NCBI RefSeq assembly: GCF_900114635.1
Contig: NZ_FOTQ01000009.1
Coordinates: forward strand, 38,501 to 102,500
Source of the DNA: Shimia aestuarii
Lineage (GTDB): Bacteria; Pseudomonadota; Alphaproteobacteria; Rhodobacterales; Rhodobacteraceae
Direction of reading: 5' to 3'
DNA: 64,000 nt
Part shown: piece by piece, positions 34,430 to 42,714 of the stretch
Layout: each line of letters opens with the position of its first letter
How positions within the stretch are numbered: the stretch's first letter is position 1
Made by a program: the position numbers and the translations under genes
Notes under the pieces: generated by a model
The model's database searches: none
What the model was told of the DNA's origin: nothing
Seen by the model: the letters and a program-made list of their open reading frames with translations, nothing else

Positions 34430-35398
34430 TCAGCCCTCGATCGGGGCGCGGTAGGTCATGCGGCGGACCGAACCGGATTTCGAACGCATCAGCAGAGTGG
34501 TGGTTTCAACCCAGCCCGGGCTGCGTTTGATGCGCGGCAGGAGCGAGCCGCCGGTGACGCCGGTGGCGGCAAAGATCACGTCGGCGGTGACCATTTCGTC
34601 ACGCGCATAGATGCGGTCGAGATCGGTGATCCCGGCCTTGGCCGCACGGCCCTTTTCATCGTCGTTGCGGAACAGCAAGCGGCCCCACATCTGGCCGCCC
34701 ATGCATTTCAGCGCCGCCGCCGCCAGCACACCCTCGGGGGCGCCGCCCTGGCCCATATACATGTCGATGCCGGTTTCCTCGGCCTCGGCGCAGTGCATGA
34801 CACCGGCCACGTCCCCGTCGGTGATCAGGCGGATCGAGGCACCGGTCGAGCGGACCTCGGCAATCATGTCTTCGTGGCGCGGACGCTCAAGGATACAAAC
34901 GGTGATGTCCGCCGGGGCGCAGCCCTTGGCCTTGGCCAGCGCTTCGACGCGCTCTTTGGGCGACATGTCGAGCGATACAACGTCGGTCGGGTAGCCCGGA
35001 CCAATCGCCAGCTTGTCCATATAGGTGTCCGGTGCATGCAGCATCGACCCACGCGGCCCCATCGCGATCACGGTGAGCGCGTTGGGCATGTCCTTGGCGG
35101 TCAGGGTGGTGCCTTCGAGCGGATCAAGCGCGATGTCCACGCCGGGGCCGTTCCCGGTGCCAACCTCTTCGCCGATATAGAGCATCGGGGCTTCGTCGCG
35201 TTCGCCTTCTCCGATCACCACAACCCCGGCAATGTCCAGCAGGTTGAGCTGTTCGCGCATCGCGTTCACGGCGGCCTGATCGGCGGCCTTCTCGTCGCCG
35301 TTGCCAATCAGCGCAGCCGAGGCAATCGCGGCCTGTTCGGCAACACGTGCCAGGCCAAGAGAGAGCATACGGTCATGAAATTCCGCGATTTCGGGCAT
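34430..35398 (-). CDS. glpX: Class II fructose-1,6-bisphosphatase (GlpX)
   Basis: A 322-residue GlpX-type phosphatase. VVIGEGERDEAPMLYIGEEVG and DIALDPLEGT are the metal-binding and catalytic stretches, with GPRGSMLHAPDTYMDKL, RLITDGDVAGVMHC, GIDMYMGQGGAPEGVLAAAALKC and DVIFAATGVTGGSLL. It removes the C1 phosphate in gluconeogenesis and, in some bacteria, also handles sedoheptulose bisphosphate. ATG 35398 gives MPEIAEFHDR. A 10-bp stem-loop lies between hom and this gene. Confidence 0.96.
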   Translation of the reverse strand: MPEIAEFHDRMLSLGLARVAEQAAIASAALIGNGDEKAADQAAVNAMREQLNLLDIAGVVVIGEGERDEAPMLYIGEEVGTGNGPGVDIALDPLEGTTLTAKDMPNALTVIAMGPRGSMLHAPDTYMDKLAIGPGYPTDVVSLDMSPKERVEALAKAKGCAPADITVCILERPRHEDMIAEVRSTGASIRLITDGDVAGVMHCAEAEETGIDMYMGQGGAPEGVLAAAALKCMGGQMWGRLLFRNDDEKGRAAKAGITDLDRIYARDEMVTADVIFAATGVTGGSLLPRIKRSPGWVETTTLLMRSKSGSVRRMTYRAPIEG

Positions 35399-35452
35399 GG
35401 AAATATCCTTGTGCTTAGGTTTGTTCCCGCAATAACGCAGGGGGGGCAATGT

Positions 35453-35486
35453 CACAAGCCCGCGCGATGTCTCAGCCGGGCTTGTG
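35453..35486 (-). terminator. Stem-loop between hom and glpX (possible attenuator/terminator)
   Basis: A perfect 10-bp inverted repeat CACAAGCCCG (35453-35462) and CGGGCTTGTG (35477-35486), 13 bp after the hom stop. No T-run follows on the transcribed strand, so it may be a processing or stabilising hairpin rather than an efficient terminator. Confidence 0.55.
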
Positions 35487-35498
35487 CAAGTTGCGTGT

Positions 35499-36785
35499 TC
35501 AGACCATCTCGATGCGCAGCGCGACCGGCGCGCTTTCCACGACACCGGTGTCCTGCATGGCTTCAATTGCGGCATCCAGAGCCGCGCGCTGGGTTTTATG
35601 CGTCACGATCAGAACCGGGGCCGCCGCATTCTTGTGCTTGGTCTGGCGCATCCGGTCGATGCTGATGCCATTGTCGCCCAGAACCGTGGCGATCTTGGCC
35701 AGTGCGCCGGGTCGGTCTTCGAGCTTGAGGTGCAGGTAATAGGGGGCTGGTGAATTCGACTGGGCCGTCTTGGCCTTGCTCAGCGACTTGGCCGGAATGC
35801 CGAATGTCGACACCCGGAACCCGCGCGCGATGTCACATACGTCGCCCATCACGGCGCTGGCGGTCGGGCCTTCGCCCGCGCCGGGTCCCCGCAGCACGAT
35901 CTGCTCTACCGCATCGCCTTCGATCACCACCATGTTGGTGCCGCCCTTGAGCTGACCCAGCGGGCTGTTCTTGGGGACGAGGCAGGGCGACATGCGCTGT
36001 TCGAGACCGCGCCCGGTCATCTGGGCCACGCCCAGAAGCTTGATGCGGTAGCCAAGATCGTTGGCCTGCTTGATGTCCTCGATCGAAATGCGCTGGATGC
36101 CCTCAAGTTCGACGGCGTCGAAATCGACCTGAGTGCCAAAGGCGATGGACGACAGCAGCGAGAGCTTGTGCCCGGCGTCAATCCCGCCCACGTCAAGGTT
36201 CGGATCTGCTTCGAGATAGCCCAGCTTGTCGGCCTCGGCGAACACCTCGTCATAGCTCAGCCCGTCATCCAGCATCCGGGTCAGGATATAGTTGCAGGTG
36301 CCGTTCATCACGCCCATGACGCGGGTGATGTCGTTGCCCGCCAGACCTTCGGTCAGGGCCTTGATCACGGGAATGCCGCCGGCGACAGCAGCTTCGAACC
36401 GGATCACGCGACCTGCCTCTTCGGCGGCTTCGGCCAGCGCCTGACCGTGATGCGCCAGCAGCGCCTTGTTGGCGGTGACAACATCCTTGCCGCTGGCAAT
36501 CGCGGCTTCGATCGAGTCCTTGGCGGGGCCGTTTTCGCCGCCCATCAGCTCGACGAATACGTCCACGTCATCGCGTTTGGCCAGCGCGACGGGATCGTCT
36601 TCCCACGCGTAATCGCTCAGGTTCACGCCCCGGTCCTTGTCGCGCGACCGCGCGCTGACGGCGGTGATCACCACGGGGCGCCCGGTGCGTGTCGCCAGAA
36701 GGTTGGCTTTCTGGCGGACGATCTTGACGACGCCGACACCGACGGTGCCAAGCCCGGCAATCCCAAGGCGCAGGGGGGTGGTCAT
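35499..36785 (-). CDS. hom: Homoserine dehydrogenase
   Basis: A 428-residue monofunctional enzyme. NAD(P)-binding GIAGLGTVGVGVVKIV is at the N terminus, then VVTANKALLAHHG, FEAAVAGGIPVIKAL, MGVMNGTCNYILTRM and EADPNLDVGGIDAGHKLSLLSSIAFG with the catalytic Lys/Asp. A C-terminal ACT domain (YYLHLKLEDRPGALAKIATVLGDNGISIDRM) probably senses threonine. It reduces aspartate semialdehyde to homoserine for threonine and methionine synthesis. ATG 36785 gives MTTPLRLGIAG. Confidence 0.96.
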   Translation of the reverse strand: MTTPLRLGIAGLGTVGVGVVKIVRQKANLLATRTGRPVVITAVSARSRDKDRGVNLSDYAWEDDPVALAKRDDVDVFVELMGGENGPAKDSIEAAIASGKDVVTANKALLAHHGQALAEAAEEAGRVIRFEAAVAGGIPVIKALTEGLAGNDITRVMGVMNGTCNYILTRMLDDGLSYDEVFAEADKLGYLEADPNLDVGGIDAGHKLSLLSSIAFGTQVDFDAVELEGIQRISIEDIKQANDLGYRIKLLGVAQMTGRGLEQRMSPCLVPKNSPLGQLKGGTNMVVIEGDAVEQIVLRGPGAGEGPTASAVMGDVCDIARGFRVSTFGIPAKSLSKAKTAQSNSPAPYYLHLKLEDRPGALAKIATVLGDNGISIDRMRQTKHKNAAAPVLIVTHKTQRAALDAAIEAMQDTGVVESAPVALRIEMV

Positions 36786-36893
36786 CTGGCGCTCTCCTTG
36801 ATGACAGAATGCAATCAAGAGGCCGTGTATCCCAACCCGTTGACCTGTGCAACGGCGCGTCGGAGGTGACATGACGGCTGGGGTGCGGGTTGC

Positions 36894-37133
36894 CTATTGG
36901 GCAGGCGTTGCCTTGACGTCGGCGGCCCGCCGTTTGAGGCGTTGCGCCCGAGCTTCCAGCGCTTCGTCACTGTTCTCGTCCAGGCGAGGTGTATCCATGG
37001 CAAGGGTCTGTTCGACCGGCAGAAGCTCGGGATAGGGCGCGGCCGCGGCCGCGGCATCGTCGATGTCGAGCACGTCCCGGCCCGGGCTGCAGGCCGCCGC
37101 GATCAGGAACAGGAAGGAAACGTAAATGCGCAT
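36894..37133 (-). CDS. Small predicted lipoprotein
   Basis: A 79-residue protein with a lipoprotein signal peptide: MRIYVSFLFLIAAAC, with the lipobox cysteine at residue 15. The mature part is about 65 residues, acidic then basic (an Asp/Ala-rich stretch, then a KRRAADVK tail), probably disordered. No family recognised. It is transcribed divergently from the TetR gene and lies upstream of hom on the same strand, but with a 108-bp gap. Confidence 0.65.
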   Translation of the reverse strand: MRIYVSFLFLIAAACSPGRDVLDIDDAAAAAAPYPELLPVEQTLAMDTPRLDENSDEALEARAQRLKRRAADVKATPAQ

Positions 37134-37203
37134 GGGTCTCGGATGGCTCGATTTTCCTATCTGTGCCCCAGAGCGACGCGCAGGGCAAGCAGGGGTTTTA
37201 TTA

Positions 37204-37215
37204 GAACATATGTTC
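37204..37215. promoter_or_regulatory. Candidate TetR auto-operator
   Basis: A perfect 12-bp palindrome GAACATATGTTC lies 15 bp before the tetR start codon, in the gap shared with the divergent lipoprotein gene. The position suits autoregulation. No second exact copy was seen elsewhere in the window. Confidence 0.5.
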
Positions 37216-37230
37216 AGTTAATCTGGGGCC

Positions 37231-37815
37231 ATGGCAAGAACCGCAGGATCACATTCCGAAATCACCGGCCCGCGCGTCCGCACCGCGGCGCTGGCGTTAT
37301 TTGCGCAGCACGGTTATGCGGCGGTCTCGATGCGCCAGATCGCACGCGAGGTCGGTGTGCAGGCCGGGGCGCTCTACAATTACACGCCGGACAAGCAGTC
37401 CCTGCTGTTCGACCTGATGCGCGCGCATCTTGAAGATCTGCTTGCTGCACATGCCCCCAGGGACGGGTCCGATCCGATGGCAGGGCTCGAGCATTTCACC
37501 CGGTTCCACATCCAGTTCCACGCCGAACGCCCTGACGAGGTTTTCATTGCCTACATGGAACTGCGCAATCTCAGCCCGGAGAACTTTGCCGAGATCGAAG
37601 CATTGCGCCGCCGCTACGAGGACCGGCTTGAAACCATCCTGCGCGCTGGGGTTGAGGCGGGGGTGTTTGCCGTCCCTGACCCCAAGATCGCCACAATGGC
37701 CGTGATTGCCATGCTGACCGGTGTGAATACCTGGTTCCGCGAAGGCGGACGGCTTTCATTGGCCGAAGTCGAACAGATCTATTGGGACATGGTGCGCAAA
37801 TCCGTGGCGATCTGA
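37231..37815 (+). CDS. TetR/AcrR-family transcriptional regulator
   Basis: A 194-residue regulator. The N-terminal helix-turn-helix (residues ~13-60) reads ALALFAQHGYAAVSMRQIAREVGVQAGALYNYTPDKQSLL, the TetR_N pattern. The C-terminal helical ligand domain resembles regulators that sense acyl-CoA or fatty-acid-like ligands, but the ligand cannot be read. It may control the acyl-CoA genes that follow at 39057-45639. Convergent with the pirin gene across an inverted-repeat terminator. Confidence 0.88.
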   Translation: MARTAGSHSEITGPRVRTAALALFAQHGYAAVSMRQIAREVGVQAGALYNYTPDKQSLLFDLMRAHLEDLLAAHAPRDGSDPMAGLEHFTRFHIQFHAERPDEVFIAYMELRNLSPENFAEIEALRRRYEDRLETILRAGVEAGVFAVPDPKIATMAVIAMLTGVNTWFREGGRLSLAEVEQIYWDMVRKSVAI

Positions 37816-37850
37816 TCTTTGAAACCTGTGGCCGGGGAAGTGTCGGACTT

Positions 37851-37909
37851 GGGTATTTGTGACCATTGAGAAGCGCTCGGTTCTCACCTCTCAATGGTTC
37901 CAAATACCC
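37851..37909. terminator. Long imperfect inverted repeat between convergent tetR and pirin genes
   Basis: Two 21-base arms (37851-37871 and 37889-37909), GGGTATTTG..ACCATTGAGA and its complement, differ at only two central positions, with a 17-base spacer. It should form a strong hairpin in transcripts from either side, so it probably ends both genes. The right arm recurs alone at 41579-41599. Confidence 0.75.
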
Positions 37910-37944
37910 AAATGCGGGGCGGTTTGGCCTGTCGGGCGGCCGCG

Positions 37945-38856
37945 TCAGTGCGCGGGCCTGATGAACGTGCCGTTCCGCAGCTCGGCAAAAGCCTGGCGCA
38001 GTTCTTCCTGCGTGTTCATCACGATCGGCCCATGCCAGGCCACGGGCTCCTGAATCGGGGTGCCCGAAATCAGCAGGAAGCGTACGCCGCGTTCCCCGGC
38101 CTGAACGGTGATCTCATCCCCGGTGCCGAACCGCACCAGCGTGCGATCGCCTGACATGTCGCGGATATTGACCTCCTGACCAGCGACTTCCTTTTCCAGC
38201 AGGACGCCTGTCGGCGTGCTGGCATCGGCAAAGGCGGCCTCGCCTTCGAACACATAGGCAAAAGCGCGTCGGTAAGTGTCGATCGGCAGGGTCTTTTTCA
38301 CCCCTGCCGGGACCGTCACATCCAGAAAGACCGGATCGGCAGCGATGCCATCCACGGGGCCGGTGCGCCCCCAGAATGTGCCGGTGATGATCCGCACATG
38401 GGTGCCGTCATCGTCGGTAATCTCGGGGATTTCGCGCGCGTTCACATCCTGATAGCGCGGGTCCACCATCTTTTGCGCGCCGGGCAGGTTGGCCCAGAGC
38501 TGGAACCCGTGGTTGACGCCATGCGCATCCGGTGACGGCATTTCCTGGTGCATAATACCCGAACCGGCCGTCATCCACTGAACGTCCCCGGCGCCGAGAT
38601 TGCCGGTATTACCCAGCGAGTCCTGATGCTCCACGGCGCCAGACAGCACATAGGTAATGGTTTCAATGCCGCGATGGGGGTGCCAGGGGAAACCGGCCTT
38701 GTACTTGGCCGGGTCATCGTTGCGGAAATGATCCATCATCAGGAACGGGTCAAGCTCGTCGGGATCGCGAAAGCCGAAGGCGCGATGCAGGTGCACGCCA
38801 GCCCCTTCCAGGGTCGGCTGGGCGCGGCGGGTTTCCAGAACGGGGCGGATGGACAT
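37945..38856 (-). CDS. Pirin family protein
   Basis: A 303-residue bicupin. Pirin metal ligands are visible: WHPHRGIETITYVLSGAVEHQDSLGN and GDVQWMTAGSGIMHQEM, which supply the His/His/His/Glu iron site, and GFQLWANLPGAQKM. Bacterial pirins have quercetinase or regulatory roles; none is proven here. ATG 38856 (MSIRPVLETR) is preferred; the upstream extension is unlike the family. Divergent from the acyl-CoA ligase gene, with a TTGCAA palindrome between. Confidence 0.9.
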   Translation of the reverse strand: MSIRPVLETRRAQPTLEGAGVHLHRAFGFRDPDELDPFLMMDHFRNDDPAKYKAGFPWHPHRGIETITYVLSGAVEHQDSLGNTGNLGAGDVQWMTAGSGIMHQEMPSPDAHGVNHGFQLWANLPGAQKMVDPRYQDVNAREIPEITDDDGTHVRIITGTFWGRTGPVDGIAADPVFLDVTVPAGVKKTLPIDTYRRAFAYVFEGEAAFADASTPTGVLLEKEVAGQEVNIRDMSGDRTLVRFGTGDEITVQAGERGVRFLLISGTPIQEPVAWHGPIVMNTQEELRQAFAELRNGTFIRPAH

Positions 38857-38969
38857 GGTGTGACTCCTTTCACGAAGAAATCTAGGCATCGGCCTCGGGT
38901 CGTTCAATTCCGGCCTCTGCGCATTTGCGAAGACTGAATGTGCGGGGCAATAGTGGAACGCTGCGGCAG

Positions 38970-38992
38970 ATTGCAAAGGAACCTTTTGCAAT
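38970..38992. promoter_or_regulatory. ATTGCAAA/TTTGCAAT inverted repeat, possible operator
   Basis: Perfect 8-bp arms (38970-38977 and 38985-38992) with a 7-bp spacer, in the gap between the divergent pirin and acyl-CoA ligase genes. The dyad and location suit a repressor or activator site; the cognate protein is unknown. Confidence 0.45.
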
Positions 38993-39056
38993 TCGGTACG
39001 TGCTGGCTAACGTATCGGTTCAGAAAACCATCACCAAAGGCAGGGGAGGGCCAGAG

Positions 39057-40679
39057 ATGCTTGGGTCAATGATGAATATTCCGCTGAATATCGCGGACAT
39101 CCTGAAATACGCGGCCGAGATACATCCGACCGGCGAAATCGTGTCGGTTCGTACCGAGGGCGACATTCACCGCACCACCTATCGCGAAACGCTGGGGCGC
39201 GTGTCGCAGCTGGCCCATGCGCTCAGGGGGCAGGGCGTCGAGATCGGCGATAGGATCGCGACCCTTGCGTGGAACGGGTATCGCCATTTCGAACTCTACT
39301 ATGCGATTTCAGGGAGCGGGGCCGTGTGCCACACCATCAACCCGCGCCTGTCTGCCGAGCAGATGACTTATATCGTGACCCATGCCGAGGACACGATGCT
39401 GTTTGTCGACACCACCTTTGTGCCGCTGGTCGCGGCGTTGCGGGCGCAGTGGCCCGCTGGATTGAAGGTGGTGGTGATGACCGGCCGGGCGCATATGCCC
39501 GAGGGCGATTACCTGTGTTACGAAGACCTGCTCGAGGGGCAGCCAGAGAGCTTTGACTGGCCGGTGCTTGATGAAAACACGGCTTCGGGACTTTGCTATA
39601 CTTCCGGAACAACCGGCAACCCCAAGGGGACGCTCTATTCCCACCGCTCGACGGTGCTGCATGCCTTCATGGAGGCCGTGGGTCTTCCGGATGTCCTGCA
39701 GCCGGGGCGCGCGATCCTGCCTGTTGTGCCACTGTTCCATGTGAACGCGTGGGGGCTTCCCTATGCCGCGCCGCTGACCGGGGCGTCGCTTGTCTTTCCC
39801 GGCGGTGCGCTGGACGGCGAAAGCCTGTTCAAACTTATGGAGTCGGAAAGCGTCTATTCCGCCTGGGGGGTGCCGACGGTCTGGCTTGGTCTTCAGGGCG
39901 AGATCGCGAAACAGGGGCGTCTGCCCAAGGGGCTGGCGGACGTTGTGGTTGGCGGGTCCGCCGCGCCCGCCTCGATGATCCGGTTCTTTGAAGAGAATGA
40001 CGTGAATGTCTGCCACGCCTGGGGCATGACGGAAATGTCGCCGATCGGGACGACGGGCAACCTGCCGCCCCATCTCGAGCACCTTCCGCTGGACGAGAAG
40101 CTGAAGATCAAGGCGAAACAGGGGCGACGCACCTGCCTTGTGGAACTCAAGATCCTTGATGAAGACGGCCAGCGCCTGCCCCATGATGGCGTTGCGGCGG
40201 GCGAGCTTTTCGTGCGTGGCCCGGCCATCACGGCGGGGTATTTCAAGAATGACGAGGCCAACCAGAATGCCTTTGACAGCGAAGGCTGGTTCGGCACCGG
40301 AGACGTGGCGACGATTGATGCCAACGGCTATCTCAACATCACCGACCGCGCCAAGGACCTGATCAAGTCGGGAGGCGAATGGATCAGCTCGCTGGACCTT
40401 GAAAACACGGTCATGGCGCATCCCAAGGTGGCCAATTGCGCGGTGATCGCGATAGCCCATCCCAAATGGGACGAACGTCCGTTGCTGGTGGTGGTGCCTT
40501 CGCCCGATGGCAAACCCGAAGTGTCGGAGCTGATGGGGATGCTTGATGAGCATTTCGCAAAGTGGCAGTTGCCGGATGACGTGGTGTTTGTCGATGAATT
40601 GCCGCTGACGGCGACGGGCAAGGTGTCCAAGCTGAGCCTGCGCAAACAGTTTGCCGACTACAAGTTGCCCGATGCCTGA
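39057..40679 (+). CDS. Acyl-CoA ligase (FadD/DmdB-like AMP-binding enzyme)
   Basis: A 540-residue ANL-superfamily ligase. Motif A5 is YTSGTTGNPKGTLYSHRS, with WGMTEMSPIG, GWFGTGDVATIDANGYLNITDRAKDLIKSGGEWISS (hinge region) and PLTATGKVSKLSLR with the C-terminal catalytic Lys. The MLGSMMNIPL start and the length resemble the 3-methylmercaptopropionyl-CoA ligase DmdB and related medium-chain ligases. It activates a carboxylic acid to its CoA ester. GGGAGGG precedes ATG 39057. It overlaps the following hydrolase by 8 bp. Confidence 0.9.
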   Translation: MLGSMMNIPLNIADILKYAAEIHPTGEIVSVRTEGDIHRTTYRETLGRVSQLAHALRGQGVEIGDRIATLAWNGYRHFELYYAISGSGAVCHTINPRLSAEQMTYIVTHAEDTMLFVDTTFVPLVAALRAQWPAGLKVVVMTGRAHMPEGDYLCYEDLLEGQPESFDWPVLDENTASGLCYTSGTTGNPKGTLYSHRSTVLHAFMEAVGLPDVLQPGRAILPVVPLFHVNAWGLPYAAPLTGASLVFPGGALDGESLFKLMESESVYSAWGVPTVWLGLQGEIAKQGRLPKGLADVVVGGSAAPASMIRFFEENDVNVCHAWGMTEMSPIGTTGNLPPHLEHLPLDEKLKIKAKQGRRTCLVELKILDEDGQRLPHDGVAAGELFVRGPAITAGYFKNDEANQNAFDSEGWFGTGDVATIDANGYLNITDRAKDLIKSGGEWISSLDLENTVMAHPKVANCAVIAIAHPKWDERPLLVVVPSPDGKPEVSELMGMLDEHFAKWQLPDDVVFVDELPLTATGKVSKLSLRKQFADYKLPDA

Positions 40680-41577
40680 CGCGCTGAAGACGGAACGTTT
40701 GACCGTTAACGGCCAGACGTTCTCTGCCCTGACAGCCGGCGACCCGGAAAAGCCGTTGATCCTGTGTCTGCACGGGTTCCCGGAGTATTCCGGCGCTTTC
40801 GAGGATATCCTGCCATTTCTGGCGGGGGAGTATTTCTGCGTGGCGCCGGATCAGCGCGGCTATGGAGAGTCATGGAAGCCAGCCGAGGTAGCGGCGTATG
40901 CCATGTCCGAATTGATGGCGGATGCTGCCGCGATGATTGCGCATTTCGGCCGGGGCAAACCGGCGGCGGCCGTGATCGGGCATGACTGGGGCGCGGCGGT
41001 GGCCTATGCGCTGGCCTTTCGTCACGCCGACAAGTTCGAGCGGCTGGTGATCGCCAATGGCGTGCACCCGGTGCCGTTCCAGAACGCACTGGCAGCAGGC
41101 GGCGCGCAGAGCGCGGCGAGCCAGTATATCGAGTGGTTGCGCGCGGACGGTTCGGAATCCGCGCTGGTGGCCGAGGATCACGCCCGCATGTTCCGTATTT
41201 TCTCGGAAAACATGGATATGTCGTGGATGACGCCCGAGAAGCGGCAGGGCTATCGCGACGCTTGGGGGGACGTGGACGGGGTGCGGGGCATGGTGAACTG
41301 GTACCGCGCCTCTGCGCTCAAAGTTGCCAAGCCGGGGGTGCCGCTGACCCCGGATGCCCTGCCGCGCCTGAACCCGAAACATCTGCGCGTGTCCATGCCG
41401 CATCTGCTCTTGTGGGGGCTGGAGGATACCGCGCTCTTGCCCGAAGCGCGCCAGGGGATCGAACGGTTCTGCGACAACATCGAGATCCACGAGATCGAAG
41501 GGGCCGATCACTGGCTGTTGCACCAGCAGCCCGAACGGGTCGCGCGCCTGGTGCTCGATTTTCTCGCCCGTCCCTGA
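40672..41577 (+). CDS. Alpha/beta hydrolase (epoxide-hydrolase-like)
   Basis: A 301-residue alpha/beta-fold hydrolase. LCLHGFPEYSGAF is the oxyanion region, VAPDQRGYGES a conserved strand, and VIGHDWGAAVAYALAF the nucleophile elbow with Asp, the arrangement of epoxide hydrolases and haloalkane dehalogenases (GHDWG). The C-terminal His is in GADHWLLHQQPERV. Translation is coupled to the acyl-CoA ligase (8-bp overlap). It could hydrolyse an epoxide, ester or thioester in the same pathway. Confidence 0.88.
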   Translation: MPDALKTERLTVNGQTFSALTAGDPEKPLILCLHGFPEYSGAFEDILPFLAGEYFCVAPDQRGYGESWKPAEVAAYAMSELMADAAAMIAHFGRGKPAAAVIGHDWGAAVAYALAFRHADKFERLVIANGVHPVPFQNALAAGGAQSAASQYIEWLRADGSESALVAEDHARMFRIFSENMDMSWMTPEKRQGYRDAWGDVDGVRGMVNWYRASALKVAKPGVPLTPDALPRLNPKHLRVSMPHLLLWGLEDTALLPEARQGIERFCDNIEIHEIEGADHWLLHQQPERVARLVLDFLARP

Positions 41578-41578
41578 T

Positions 41579-41599
41579 TTCTCAATGGTTTCAAATACC
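41579..41599 (+). repeat. Solo copy of the CTCAATGGTT..AAATACCC element
   Basis: One base after the hydrolase stop the sequence reads TCTCAATGGTT, TC, AAATACCC, differing by one base from the right arm of the inverted repeat at 37889-37909. It is followed by a GGCGCC-rich stretch. Like the other 3'-end elements it sits immediately after a stop codon. Confidence 0.7.
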
Positions 41600-41724
41600 C
41601 CCGCCGGAGGCGCCTTGCAGCGCTCGCCCCGCATGCAATCAAAGTGACGTTATGTCGTGAACGGCGATCCTTGCTATGCGGCCCGCGCAGCCTAGGCTAA
41701 CGATCAGGGAACAGGAGGACAAAC

Positions 41725-42714
41725 ATGCGTGGGGACAACCATTTGCCCGCAGCGCTTCAGGGATTGCGTATCCCCGCCGTTGCATCACCGCTTTTCATTA
41801 TTTCCGTGCCGGCACTCGTCATTGCCCAGTGCAAGGCCGGGATCGTCGGCAGTTTTCCTGCGCTCAATGCGCGTGAGGGCGAAGGCGAACATCCGCTGCT
41901 TGATACCTGGCTGACCCAGATCCGCGAAGAACTGGACCGGCACAATCAGGCCAACCCGGACCGCCCGGCCGCACCCTTTGCGGTCAACCAGATCGTGCAT
42001 CGCTCCAACACACGGCTGGAACGCGATATCGAGCTTTGCCACAAGCACGAGGTGCCGATCTGGATCACCTCGCTGGGCGCACGGGTTGAGGTAAACGAAG
42101 CCGCACATGATTGCGGTGGTATCGCCCTGCATGACATCATCAACAACCGCTTTGCCAAGAAGGCCATCGAAAAAGGCGCCGACGGTTTGATCGCCGTGGC
42201 CGCTGGAGCGGGCGGACATGCCGGGCCGCAATCGCCGCTGGCGCTGATCTCGGAAATCCGTGAATGGTTCGAAGGGCCGCTTCTGCTGTCCGGGTCGATC
42301 GGCACGGGCGACGCGCTTTTGGCCGCGCTCGCGATGGGGGCGGATCTGGGCTATATCGGCTCGCCCTTCATTGCGACGAAGGAGGCCAACGCCCTGCAGG
42401 GGTACAAGGACATGATCGTGGAAAGCGGCGCGGATGACATCGTCTATTCCTCGCTGTTTACCGGGGTGTCCGGGAACTACCTGCGTGGCTCGATCGAGAA
42501 CGCGGGCATGGACCCGGACAACCTGCCCGAAGGTGATCTCAAGACGATGAATTTCGGCGACAAGCGCGAAAAGCCCAAGGCTTGGAAAACCATCTGGGGC
42601 TCGGGACAGGGCATTGGTGCGGTCAAGGACGTCACGTCTGTGGCCGACCTCGTGGATCGCTATGAGCGCGAATTCAATGCGGCGTGGAAGCGGCTTCAGA
42701 GGCGCATGGCATGA
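41725..42714 (+). CDS. Nitronate monooxygenase (2-nitropropane dioxygenase family)
   Basis: A 329-residue FMN-dependent TIM-barrel enzyme. PAVASPLFIISVPALVIAQCKAGIVGSFPALNAR, GADGLIAVAAGAGGHAG (a flavin phosphate loop with the catalytic His) and LLLSGSIGTGDALLAALAMGADLGYIGSPFIAT are family blocks. Such enzymes oxidise nitronates such as 3-nitropropionate or act as related flavin oxidoreductases. AGGAGG lies upstream. It heads a five-gene unit with overlapping or near-abutting genes running to 45639. Confidence 0.9.
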   Translation: MRGDNHLPAALQGLRIPAVASPLFIISVPALVIAQCKAGIVGSFPALNAREGEGEHPLLDTWLTQIREELDRHNQANPDRPAAPFAVNQIVHRSNTRLERDIELCHKHEVPIWITSLGARVEVNEAAHDCGGIALHDIINNRFAKKAIEKGADGLIAVAAGAGGHAGPQSPLALISEIREWFEGPLLLSGSIGTGDALLAALAMGADLGYIGSPFIATKEANALQGYKDMIVESGADDIVYSSLFTGVSGNYLRGSIENAGMDPDNLPEGDLKTMNFGDKREKPKAWKTIWGSGQGIGAVKDVTSVADLVDRYEREFNAAWKRLQRRMA

